From contig OX328110.1 of the NCBI GenBank assembly GCA_946811185.2, positions 9,962,516-10,026,515 of the forward strand: 64,000 nucleotides of DNA, written 5' to 3'. The position numbers and the translations under genes were made by a program. The stretch comes from Hippopus hippopus. Lineage: Eukaryota > Mollusca > Bivalvia > Cardiida > Cardiidae. Below the pieces are notes generated by a model. The model was given only the letters and a program-made list of their open reading frames with translations. It was not told the origin of the DNA and did no database searches. Of the stretch, positions 6,089 to 16,714 are shown one piece after another (position 1 is the first letter of the stretch; each line of letters starts with the position of its first letter).

Positions 6089-7993
6089 CACGGGTGGTAA
6101 ACGGGGCAACTAGCTCCAAAAGGAGTCAATAGTATTTTGTTGCCTCGTAACATACGGGTATTTGCGTGCTAGTTGCATAGATAGAAAAATTGTCAACAAA
6201 GGTAGGTGTCGATTACTTTAATCTTTGTTTATTTCCATAGCGGAGACCTTTTGAAAAATCCGGCAATGCTATGCGATATAAAAATGACTAAACTTTATTC
6301 ACCGCTAGCATATGGCATATAAGTATGCAGCGCTTAGATAAAATCTTGGACAAACTTTCGAACATCGAGCGGTAAAACTGTAAATCGGAGATTTGAAACT
6401 ACGGATTTCCTCATTGAACGTCCAATATTTAGCCACTACAATACCTGATGCACCTTCTCTATTAATTTCAAGCCCAGGGAATTACGAAATAACAAAAATT
6501 GAAAATTTTAGAAGTCGTGTATGTAGAATAATAGCTGAATTTGTGTGCGGGCTAGTTGCCTAGCCCGGGGGGTAGTTGAATAGACAAGGAGGTAGTGGCC
6601 TAGTAATTAAAATTCAATTAACCTATTTGCCCCAAATCAGCACCGTACAGGGTAATTCAGCAAGTAATTTTACTTAGCTAGGATTCTGAACATATTTTGG
6701 AACACACGAGTTATATATTCTTTTCATTTCAGAATTTTGAGCTTAGTAAAATTTGATGGATCCTGGTGAGCATTTTTCGAGTGTTCTTTTAGCCTTGATT
6801 TGGCTGAGTAGCTCTTTGGACACTCTGAACATGTGTACGTGAAGAATTTGGAATTTTTGACATCTTTGCTAGTTTCTGAAAAGATGATAAAGATATATGT
6901 CAAATTTAACAAATTAAAGTACTTTAAGGGGGTGCATCAGTTACATGCATGATAAGGATACCACCCATCCCTTGCAGTTTTTCATTAGAACAACAGGCAC
7001 TCGGTTTTCCGATCTTTTAACAAGTTGCCAATTCTTAGGACTGTATATAAAGTAGCCTACACACGTTTTGCAGCTGCTTTTTTCTCAGTTTACAGTGTCG
7101 TCATGTTTGGGCTTTGCCAATTTCTAATAAGGGTACCAAGGACGTCGGAAACCTTTATAGAAATGAACGCAGCACCAACGTGGAGTCAGTATAAAATTCC
7201 GTTGCTAGAAAAAAATGGCAGCTGCGGAACCTTGTGTATTTTATTGATCTCAGTATTTGTGAGTTGTTCAAACATCGGGAAACCGAGTGGCTGTGTCTCG
7301 GACACGCCCACTTGAAAATATTATATAAAGTATTACTTAGTCATCCGATGACCGAATGACAAATTTAGACAGGGTCGAAAATATAAGCACTGGCAGACGA
7401 TAAATATTACTAAGCTCAATCTGAGATAAAAGCTGACTCATGTGTATCATTTGAAGTACATATATTAGGAAGCAACTACCTCCTTGTCTATCCAACTACC
7501 CCTTGTGCTAGGCAACTGGCGCGCACAGAAATATTGCCAGTATTCTCCACATACAAATTCTTTAATTTCCAATTTTTGGGTTTTTTAGTCTTTAATGGGC
7601 TTGAAAATACCAGAAAACGTGCATCAGGTAGTGTAATGGCCATATGTTGGACGAATATCTTGAAAATCCGTGCTTCCAAATCTCCGTGTTACATAAAGTG
7701 GCGGGTTTACAGTACTGTGTTCGAAAGTTTTGCCAAGATTTTATCCAAGCGCTGCATACTTATATGCCATATGCTAGCGGTGAATAAAGTTTAGTCATTT
7801 TTATATCGCATAGCATTGCCGGATTTTTCAAAAGGTCTCCGGTAAGGAAATGAACAAGGGTTAAAGAAATCGACACCTACCTTTGTTGACAATTTTTCTA
7901 TCTATGCAACTAGCACGCAAATACCCGTATGTTACGAGGCAACAAAATACTATTGACTCCTTTTGGAGCTAGTTGCCCCGTTTACCACCCGTA
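6089..7993. mobile_element. Long terminal inverted repeat element with TTAAT target duplication
   Basis: Arms of about 510 bp (6089-6603 and about 7475-7993) are inverted copies with roughly 75-80% identity by eye, beginning CACGGGTGGTAAACGGGGC. The flanks read TTAAT at 6084-6088 and 7994-7998 and rejoin to an uninterrupted copy of the dispersed clam repeat, which supports the insertion boundaries. The 870-bp interior carries a C2H2 zinc-finger exon but no transposase that I can see. Superfamily undetermined. Confidence 0.75.
6727..6881 (-). pseudogene. C2H2 zinc-finger terminal exon inside the long-TIR element
   Basis: On the minus strand a good splice acceptor (pyrimidine tract ending TTTTCAG just above 6881) opens an exon of about 50 codons that ends at a TGA (6724-6726). 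It encodes one classical finger, CSECPKSYSAKSRLKEHSKNAH, with C-x2-C-x12-H-x4-H spacing and the usual Tyr and Leu. Only one finger and no upstream exon are visible in the interior. It may be a captured host exon, or the last exon of an element-encoded protein. Expression is unknown. Confidence 0.55.
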
Positions 7994-8210
7994 TTAATGC
8001 ACCTCCGTGATGCATGATACTAAAGAAGTCATCACATAGGTATGGATCCATAAACTCTGTTTTGACTAACAACCGACTAATTCATGATGTAGAACGATCC
8101 TTGGACATGCAGAAAACTAACCAATAGCAAAAAGCGTTTGCCCAGAGTCAGCCAGCGTGAACTGGGCACATTTTTTTGCATATACATTAAGCCTGCTTTT
8201 CACAGAGCAC
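7994..8210. repeat. Dispersed clam-type palindromic repeat, copy 2 (right half)
   Basis: It continues the 6040-6088 half after removal of the inserted element: ATGCACCTCCGTGATGCAT, GGATCCATAAACTC, CTTGGACATGCAG and CACAGAGCACGGCTCAT. Confidence 0.65.
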
Positions 8211-8659
8211 GGCTCATACACTCGACCTCTATCGGCGACTGATAATACAAGCCGGTGAAACTCGACAAGTTTTTGTCTTATAGGATTGGCTAATAAACAG
8301 GCAGAAGGTACTGATCCAAGTTCAGACCGCACGTTCTGTGTAATCTGATCTTTGCTGTCCACCAAAGCTAATGTTTCTGCCTATGGTGCTAAAAGGGTTA
8401 AAACCAGGAATACAAGTAATATCGTGATGGCAAAATGTGGGAATTGTTTGCTCTGGGCCCGGTTTCACAAAACAACTTAAGTCCGTTATTTTGCTCAAAT
8501 CCGCTAACGGACTCAGTTTCTGACTTAAATTGAGTTCATTATTTAAGTTGCGTTTCACGAAAGTTAACAGACTCAGTAACGATCTCAAAATCTTGAGTTG
8601 AGTCTGTTAATTTGAGTCTACCTCTATGCTGGCTTAAGTTGCTTGTTGTCGACTCAAAT

Positions 8660-8908
8660 ATGGCGGACAGGTCGCCGCTGGAAAGATGTAAACCGACAGA
8701 ACGTCTATTTGGAGACAGAATTTGTCTATTTCAAATCTTGAGCATCGAGGAAATTTTTCAAGGATCGTCTCTGTTCCAAATACACATGACAGACGTTCTG
8801 TGTGGGATCTTTTCGAAGCTGCTGGAGAAATCGTCCCCTGGAGAAATCGACCCTAAACTGGACAAATTGACCCTAAACTCAGAAATCGTCCCTAAACATG
8901 GCTTTTAA
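8660..8908 (+). CDS. Weak ORF or first-exon candidate inside the GGGCCCGG element
   Basis: An 82-codon ATG ORF (MADRSPLERCKPTERLFGD...) has no recognisable domain. In another frame an ATG at 8898 leads into a short open stretch ending at a strong splice donor G|GTAAGA (8946/8947), so this region could be a first exon. No matching downstream exon could be identified. Low confidence as a gene. Confidence 0.2.
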   Translation: MADRSPLERCKPTERLFGDRICLFQILSIEEIFQGSSLFQIHMTDVLCGIFSKLLEKSSPGEIDPKLDKLTLNSEIVPKHGF

Positions 8909-8999
8909 AGACAAATACGATGAGTACATACAAGAATGTGTCTTAGGTAAGATTTGAGTATTTTATATTTTGCAATGAGACTCTCTATCGCAATATTTC

Positions 9000-10820
9000 G
9001 CAGCGAAAATTCAAATTTTCGACACTTTCAATGACCCGGAAGTTGTGTCATCGGTAATTAATCAGTGAAAGGTTTATGACAACTGTCTTGTTGTACATTG
9101 TCCGCCAAAATTTGAAAAGAAAATGGAAAAATCAGTGCATAAATTCACTCTTCCACTGAATACGATTCTACATTTATGGAAATAATCGTGTATCAGGACA
9201 ATGTTTTGATTGAATGACTGAGAACAACGAATCGGTTGTCTAGGGTGAAAAACTACCCAACATTTGAAAACAAAAAACAAACTTGGTACAGAATCCAGTG
9301 TTGTAAATGTAGATATACAGATCTAACTATGAGTCCGATGATTATTCAGGTTATGGCAAAAAGCTTAAATTTGAAACAGAAAACTCAAAATCTGTATGTA
9401 GCCAAATGTGTGTTGGCCTATATTTTGGTTTAGAGGTTTTGGTCATACAAAGGCAGATATTGAAGTGAAATTGTGTTTTGCATCTCTTGTTAACTTGACT
9501 AAATGAAAGTGTAATAGGATGAACATGTTAAATGTTGAAAGTTATCACTGCCTATTTATCAGTTATCACCTGGCTTCAGTTAGGCTTCAAATTAGCTGGG
9601 GCTGAGAGCTCTATGGCAAACAATCAGGCATATAGGAAGTCATAATTATTCTCAAGTAAACTGACAGAGGATCAGCTAACTGGTTGATTTCTGATTATCA
9701 GATGGTGATTGGAATTCTAAAACCTGTAATTCCAATGAGCACCTACAACATAGGTTTCCTCTTGTTTTCATTTTGTTTTTTAGTTTTATTTTTTTCAATA
9801 CAAAACTTTCATTTCTGCTACTCTCATCTTGGGTAAATAAACACAGAGTGATGACGACAAAGTGATTAGTAAAGGGACGGTATAGTTAGCATTGCACATC
9901 ATCATTTCTGATTCAAGATCTGGAGGTCAGCATTCTAAGAAAATGACAGGTATGTCTTGTTAAACAATCTTGCAAATTGAATGTTTCTTTGAACTCTTTT
10001 GCTGCCTAAATAAATAAATTAAACTTATTTCATAGTCTGAAAGTAGATAATTAGTGTACTGTAAGATAGTTTTGGTAAAATATTAGCATCAGGTAGCAGA
10101 CTGCACTCTCTGATCATGATCTATAGTCTCCAAAGCTATTTCAAAACATATTGTAATTTTTTTTTCATATCCACTGTGGTAAATAGATCTACTATTAGCA
10201 GAAAAAAATACTGTTTTAAAATGTACTTCATTGTGGAGAGTTTTAACAGGTTTGTGTATTTTCTTGTCAAAGATATTTTCTTTCTTGAAATGAAAAGGTG
10301 AACATTGTGAGAAAAACATGGCTGTAGTTGCTTTCATTTCCAGTACGTATCAGACTTAGTAAACATCACAAGTTACTGCATAGTCAAGTTAAAAACAGAA
10401 ATCTGTGGCAGTCATAATACACTTTAAATAAAAGGATATTTCAGTGCATTATCCATAACCTTGACTGCCACATCTATACAGTTTTCTGTATCATTTTCAA
10501 TTTATAACTTTCAATAGACTTTTTCTGTGATAAATTTCTCAAAGGAGTGAAAGTTTGAAACTAAAACTTGACAGCTTGTAGAAAGATTGCATGAACATAC
10601 AGACTGATTTTGGTGTACAAAGGCAAAATTTCACTTATGGTAGATAGCATCTAAGTTACTAAAGTGAGCTGGATAGATCTTTGCAATTGTCATTTAGAGA
10701 TAACATCCATCACTCAACTCTATACCAAACAAAAAAGTTTAGGACTGGTGCAGATTGAAAGGATTTTCAGACAACACATTTAAGTGTGGCTTAAGTGATA
10801 AAAATAATCTTAAAAGGTAT
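9000..10820. other. No recognisable gene
   Basis: AT-rich element interior. Short ORFs are unsupported and only low-complexity stretches are seen. Confidence 0.4.
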
Positions 10821-10821
10821 T

Positions 10822-12900
10822 GAATATTGTGGGTTATGGAGAAAATGTTGATTACCAGCATTTTCCCCTTTTCTCACAATGTTTACAAAGTCCTTCCTAG
10901 GGTTGCTAAAACAGAGTTGTTTGGTAACAATGAATTTTTACCCTTTAAAGATTTATTTTTTTGTTTTAAATAGGTAAAAACAAAGGCATTCAGTGCAGTA
11001 TGATGATGCCTGGACAGTACTAGACCAATTTTTTCCAGACTGGTCCTTTGGTGTCATGAGGAGTTCAAATGGAGAGCCATTGCAGAATTTACATTCAATC
11101 AATTGAACTTTTGTATAATAATCAATTGTGTGTCATAAGCAGTAAAAGATCCTTGAATTTGTCATTTGTGCAATAAATGTTTTTCTTTTTAAATCCAAGC
11201 TATTTAAACCACTTAAATGTAGGAAAACATACCACCATATCCTATCAAATAATCTGCAAGTGAAAAAGTAGTTTAGGTGCAAATGTCCATTCAACTAGAT
11301 ATTCCTTTTTTAATGGACAATTAGCTCAAGATAGACTCCCTCTGATAGTGTAGATCAAGATCAGATTGCAAAGAATATACTGTGTGATCTTTGATCTATA
11401 CTGTTCCTTTGTCTTTTGTATTATGGCAGATACCTTGGAAATAATATTGCTGTTGTCCTTTTTATTCCAGACTGACAAAAGTCCATTTAACACTTTACCA
11501 AAAGACAAAATTCTAGATTGGACCACAATGAAAACATTTGCAGACAACAAATTAACTGGTGATAAAAAGATCATGGGTTAAAAAATATTGTGGGAAAAGA
11601 AGAAAATACTAATTATGAATTTTCACCTTTTCCAACAATGTTTTCTTTTCGTGAGAGTGTCCTTGGGCAAGACACTTCAAAGCCCTAGCCTAGAACTGGT
11701 AAAACCCAGGAAATACACGAATACGTGAGCTGTCACTGTGATATGACTGAAGTAATGTTGAAAGCGGCGTAAAATACTGTTCAATCATTCAATTAATCAA
11801 CAGTGTTTCCTGGCTTGTTTGATAAACAGTTAAATTGCATTCTAGGGGTACCATTAAAGATATTTGTATATTTCAGTGCATGCATTTTTTGACAATTTCG
11901 ATATTTGCTCAGTTTATTACAAACATTTTGTGGGTATAATCATTAGTAATGGCATGTTACAGAAAAAGAAACTTAATAATATTGTTTTTGACACTGACCC
12001 ACATTCAAATTTATGTTGTCATCCCTCTTCACCTGCACCTAAAACAATTTTTATGCCTGTGAGGCTGTTAGCTTCAAAAAGAGATTGTGCTTCTAAAAGT
12101 TTATTGCGTGTGATCCTATTATGTTTTTGATCCTGTTGAAAAATCATATTTTCCTCTGCTACAAGTATATGCCCTATTTGAGTAAGTTCCAGAGTCATGA
12201 CAAATGTTCAAATATCAATGTGCTGTATTTAATGTGTCATTTGTATGTATGTGAACACATGGAGGATATTTTTTTCAACCCAAACCAGGTAAGGACTCTC
12301 ATTTTTCTGATTGACTGTTCTAAACCTGTACATCTGCTACTTCATAAAAGCTAAAAAAGTTATACATGTACCTAGATTGGCTCAAGTCAATTCTTCATAC
12401 CTAGTCAGAAATTAATCTATCATCCAAATCATATTTTAGCTGTTTGTAACTTTATGGTGAAATATATATATATATACTCAAAATCAATAAAGCTCTCACT
12501 ACTTTTTAACTCACAGTTTATTTAAAAGTTTACTTGCATATGTCCAGTCAATTAGATCTCCAGTTTCATGGACAGTTAGCTCAGGATCAAACTACCTCTT
12601 ACAGATAGTGTAGATCAAGATCAGACTGCAAAGAATGTACAGACTGGTCTTAGATCTATTCCGTTCTTCTGTGTAAACAATATTATAGTAGACTGCTTGC
12701 GAAATTATATTGCTATTTTCCTTTTTCCAAGACTACAAAAGTCCATTTCACTCTTCACCAAACAACAAAATTCTAGACTGGACCAAATTGAAAGCATCAA
12801 AAATTGCAGATGACAAATTATATGTTCATAAAATGATAATTTCTCTTTAGAAAATATTGCTTGTCAACATTTTCTGCTTTTCCAACCCTCATTTCAAAAG
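10822..12900. repeat. Cluster of dispersed hairpin repeats within the GGGCCCGG element
   Basis: Hairpin-family copies (AATATTGTGGG... facing ...TTCTCACAATGTTT) occur at 10822-10886, 11584-11645 and about 12842-12885. Each is preceded by a GATCAAGATCAGA(C/T)TGCA palindrome half (11352, 12610) and an ACTGGACCA.A.TGAAA block (11515, 12776). The order suggests one composite repeat present two or three times. Confidence 0.6.
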
Positions 12901-13465
12901 CTTTTTTCTAGGGATCGCTAAAACTGTGGATTGAGTGGTAAAGGGTTAAACTGCACTCGAGGGATTAAACCAGTTTGTATACTGCAGTACATCTTTTTTA
13001 GACAAATTCGGATATTTGTCCAGTTCATTACGAATAATACATGCATGCTTTAATACAAGTTTTTGATGCCGTGGAAACTACTTGCAAACGCTTGCATATC
13101 AGTCCCCTCTGAATTTGAATATGTACAAATATGTACAGTAGAGCGTACCTTCTTTCACGTAAGATCAACAGTTGTATAAATGAAGTCGCTGTTCACGAAC
13201 ATGGCAGTATTGTTATACTGGGGAAGGGAGGGAGGGATGATTTTTAAGCATTGGTGCAAACTCAGAGCTGTGCCATGTATGTTCAAGAAGTTCAAATCTA
13301 GAAATTTCCGGCTAGTAACAATGAAGTCATGTTTAAGCTGTGGTCTCAAATCTATTCAGAAGTGCATCTCCTTCAGCTGCATGATATTACAGGAAGACAG
13401 ATGAGTACAGTACTCGGCCATCTTTCTCTTAAAACTGCTGCTAGTTTGTTGAACCTCACTAGCTT
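12901..13465. other. No recognisable gene
   Basis: Only short unsupported ORFs are present; I see no repeat or RNA signal. Confidence 0.4.
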
Positions 13466-13469
13466 TGAT

Positions 13470-14037
13470 TGATTGTATTGAAGTTTAACGCCGTTTTAAC
13501 TGCTGAGGTCATATCACGGCGGCCAGTGCATCTACGCCTGTGTTTCCTGGATTTCTCACACCAGTATTGATACAGCTTTCTTTCAAATTCAGTGAAGGCT
13601 TTTTCTCACATGCATCAGAGGTGAGAGGCGAAAAATCGGCAGAAAGAAAGTTTGCCTCAACCTGGTATCGAACTCACAACCACCAGGGGCCGAGCCCCGG
13701 TAGCTCAGTCGGTAGCGTACAGGACTTGAGAATGGGGGGTCGTGAGTTCGAACCCCGGCTCGGCTAATTTCTTTCCGAGGATTGATGATAGTCATTGCGA
13801 CAGGATTCATTCCTCTCTCACCGCTGATCATTGTTTCGACGATAGTTATGTGGGAAAGCAGCCAGTGGCTTGGAAAGATTATTGTGCGGAGTACTGGTAA
13901 AAGAGACTCCAGGAGAGCATGGATAGGTGCACTGGCCTCAGCGATATAACTGAAATAATGTTGAAAACGGCTTTAAACAACCAACCAACCACCAGGGCAC
14001 GAGTCAGAAAAGCTAACCACTGAGCTACCCTGGGGGG
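13470..14037 (-). mobile_element. tRNA-headed SINE (type 2), split by another SINE
   Basis: On the minus strand the head has TAGCTCAGTGG-type box A near 14010-14030 and GTTCGATACC box B near 13665. The body (CTCACACCAGTAT, GTCATATCACGGCGGCCAGTG) matches the copy at 30935-31545. It is interrupted at 13689-13985. Confidence 0.65.
13689..13985 (+). mobile_element. tRNA-headed SINE (type 1), copy 1, with 12-bp target duplication
   Basis: The head has box A TAGCTCAGTCGG and box B GTTCGAACCCC, and the body has GATTGATGATAGTCATTG, ATGTGGGAAAGCAGCCAGTG, CATGGATAGGTGCACTGG and AATAATGTTGAAAACGGC, ending in an (AACC)n-like tail. CAACCACCAGGG flanks both sides (13677-13688 and 13986-13997). Copies lie at 61968-62275 (+) and 42760-43030 (-). 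It is not a true tRNA gene because the tRNA part is fused to a repeated body. Confidence 0.85.
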
Positions 14038-14039
14038 GG

Positions 14040-15340
14040 GGGGAGGGGGGGGGCGAACCTCACTGGCACTTAGCCATCCACGCCTATGTATTTAGTGCAT
14101 TGTGGACAGTTTAACAAGATACAGTCAATTCTTGTGGAATACTGTAGTCCCCACTATCATAAAGTGAATCAGTGCGAATCATGCATGTATATCCCTTTTA
14201 ATTTCCTCGTTTTTTGGCCTCAAACGTGAACAATTTCAATAAATTTTCACTAGAACCACAGCGAAGCAGTTTATTTACCACAGTGAAGTGCATGAATACA
14301 CGGCTAGAATTCCGTAAAATAGCTTTTTAAAACTGCTTGTACGTTTTTCATGCAAGAAAATCGGTCTATTTTTTTTCAGACGACTACGATATTGACAGTT
14401 GTTCCCGCACTTTTACAATTTATTACCTCCGTTATCGAAGAGTAGCAAAAATACCGCTTAAGACGTTTAAAAATTCAACGAAATAAGCGACTCAGCTGAG
14501 AAAGCATTCGTGAAACGCACTCAACGTTTCAGACTCAACTCAGCAATTTAACGGACTTAAGCCTGTAAACTCAGTTGAGTTGAGTACGGACTTAAGTTTT
14601 TCCGTGAAACCGGGCCCAGGAGCGACTTTTTCGATTGTAGTCTGCTACAAAACGAAATGAGAAAGGTCCTTTAAAAAAAAAGATAGACGGCGTCAAAGGT
14701 ACTGGAATATGAATACTGTTCAAAACTGTTTATAAAATCAATATGAAGCTATGATAAAGCGAAAAGTAATCTTTCAAGCGATTGTCTTTCATTTTCCTCA
14801 TTGCTTTACACATTGTTGAAAAATAAAATTTTCAGTTAGAAATATGTTTCATCATAAGATGTTAATCACATGATCGTTTGAAATTCAGCAGTTGTTGCTA
14901 CAAACGATGTGATTGAAATTATATGTAGACATATAATAATGGGTTCCAGTATATATAAAAGGTTACTAGTTGGTATATTTCTTTCTAAATCTTTTCATGC
15001 AATTTTATCTATCGTCACGATGTTTTTAGAGGGTTTAAGATGAACATTATTTTGTCAATATGTGTATGAAAAGTTGCCGGTATCTTTGCAAGAATATTGT
15101 GCCATGTAATGATGAAAGAAATTCCAGAAAGCATGAATGAGTGAACTGGCCACTGTGATGTAAATGCAGTAATGTTGAAAGCGGTGTTAAACATCACACA
15201 AACAGATTAAATGCTTCAAACTATTCTCACAGCAATGGAAATCTACCGAAGTACAGTAAAAAAATGACTAAAATCTTCAATTAAAAAAGTTACATATACA
15301 TTCCATTTATAGAACAGCTTCTTTAATATTTAAATAACAA
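14040..15340. other. Element right end and unannotated flank
   Basis: It contains a G-run at 14033-14053 and the right inverted repeat ending at 14617. The remainder, up to the mariner end, shows no supported gene. Confidence 0.4.
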
Positions 15341-15474
15341 CGAGGGCTGTCCCAAAATGTCGTAGACAACACTATTTTTTATGGAACCCGCCGTCAGATT
15401 TGAGTAAAATTTGCAAGTTGTAACCATTAGTCATTTGTGCATATTCCCGTATAAAATAAAAAATCAAGATCGCA

Positions 15475-15807
15475 GCCCTCTATGTGGCATAACGAGGGAA
15501 AATAATTTAAGTCAAATCTTCTTTTCTACATTTTTTAAATTTCAACATTAATTTTCACCTGTCTTATATCAAAACCCAAAGCGAACGACAAGAATTCTAA
15601 GAAAAGAAAACCGCATTTCTACCGTGCCCTTCACCTTATATACTAGCTGGAAAAATAAACATCCAAGTTTAGGTCACCTGAACCGCCCACGTACTGGCAA
15701 TGTTCCAGGCACGCCGTAAACCTAGATAGTTCAGTGACCTATCTTATGTAAGGTGGTATGCGAGTCATATCAAAAGAAACCTACTTGCAGAGTTCACTTG
15801 TTTCACA
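15475..15807 (-). repeat. 3' LTR of the gypsy-type element
   Basis: 333 bp, about 98% identical to 21724-22055 (about five substitutions and one indel by eye). On the minus strand it begins TGTGAAACAAG. It is preceded (15808-15827 on the plus strand) by a polypurine tract AAAAGGAGGGTAGGTA read on the minus strand. Confidence 0.9.
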
Positions 15808-16100
15808 TACCTACCCTCCTTTTAAAGACCTTTCAATTTTGAAATGTCTTTAAACAACATGAAGGTGAAAGTCAGGTAAAAGGATAGATATTTACTGAAA
15901 ATAAATACCTTCTAGAAAAAGGAAACACAATTTAAAGAATCATTTAAACAAATACTTTAGGTAATTAAATGTTGTGTATGAAGTACAAATAATGAATCCA
16001 TAAGTTTAAACTACAAAAAGGTCCACTAAAGTTTTGTGCGCTGTTTTTTTTTTTTTTTTTGACATCACAGCACGTTCACTATAAATCCTTTGTAAAGCAC

Positions 16101-16517
16101 TTATTGGTTAGCACTATGTCCCTCGTCTCGTCGTAGGGTACTGATGCTTTCTTGTGTCCTTGGCGGTGGCATCTGGGGTGAGAGCAAAGGTTGGCTATGC
16201 TGACTGGAGCTGGTGAACGCTGTCAAACTAGCGTTCGAATCATATGCAGTGGTCATCGTCCCAGTTGTAATCCTAATGTGCGAAGGCGCGCTGTAGCGTG
16301 TTGTCTTGAAGGGCATGTTTACACTTACTGGGTAGTTAACTATATAATTTCCACCGCACAGAATGTCTGAAACTCGGAACCCGATGTCCGTGGACAAGTG
16401 CCCAATGTATCTGTCCTCCAGGTACAGTAGTCGCGCTCGTAACACGTTTTCTACTAGTTCCGATACTTCATGTGAGATTATATCCCAATTTGGATTCTTT
16501 TTTTTTTGTTGATCGAG
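16101..16517 (-). CDS. Extra ORF between env and the 3' LTR
   Basis: The frame is open for 138 codons after a TGA at 16518-16520, but the first in-frame ATG is only at 16316, giving 71 codons from there. A run of ten A residues (minus strand) lies near the 5' edge. The N-terminal half is mixed alpha/beta-like; the C-terminal third is rich in Ser, Thr, Gln and Pro. Without an early ATG it could be an exon of a spliced accessory transcript, a frameshifted env extension, or an acquired fragment. I recognise no domain. Confidence 0.35.
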   Translation of the reverse strand, partial: LDQQKKKNPNWDIISHEVSELVENVLRARLLYLEDRYIGHLSTDIGFRVSDILCGGNYIVNYPVSVNMPFKTTRYSAPSHIRITTGTMTTAYDSNASLTAFTSSSQHSQPLLSPQMPPPRTQESISTLRRDEGHSANQ

Positions 16518-16714
16518 TCAATATCGTAACGAAGAAGATACTTAGAATGAAACTGTTTATCCTTTGGTTCCTCTTAAATACATTGTTAGGGAGTAATAAT
16601 GTTACATTGTAAGATTACATATACAAAAAACAACTATCTAGCTGATAAGAACATTTCTGCTATGAAAACTAATTGGTACAGTTTTTTTTTTCCACTGGTT
16701 GTTTGCATTTTTAT

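Larger units (their letters stand above)
8455..14617. mobile_element. 6.2-kb element bounded by GGGCCCGGTTTCAC inverted repeats
   Basis: The left end GGGCCCGGTTTCACAAAAC (8455) and right end GTGAAACCGGGCCC (14617) are inverted. The similarity continues inward for about 130 bp with ACTTAAGTCCGTT, GACTCA and GCGTTTCACGAA motifs. I find no clear target duplication and no transposase domain. The interior holds a weak ORF, several dispersed hairpin repeats and nested SINEs. It may be a large non-autonomous DNA transposon, or two ends that flank unrelated sequence. Confidence 0.6.

Noticed and set aside
7025..7315. 96-codon plus-strand ORF in the long-TIR element
   Set aside because: It has no ATG context support, domain or splice logic, and weak composition; not reported as a gene.
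13689..13765. Possible true tRNA gene
   Set aside because: Box A and B are good, but the anticodon stem does not pair well and the sequence is fused to a repeated SINE body with a target duplication. The other tRNA-like heads (42960, 54530, 61968) have the same problem.
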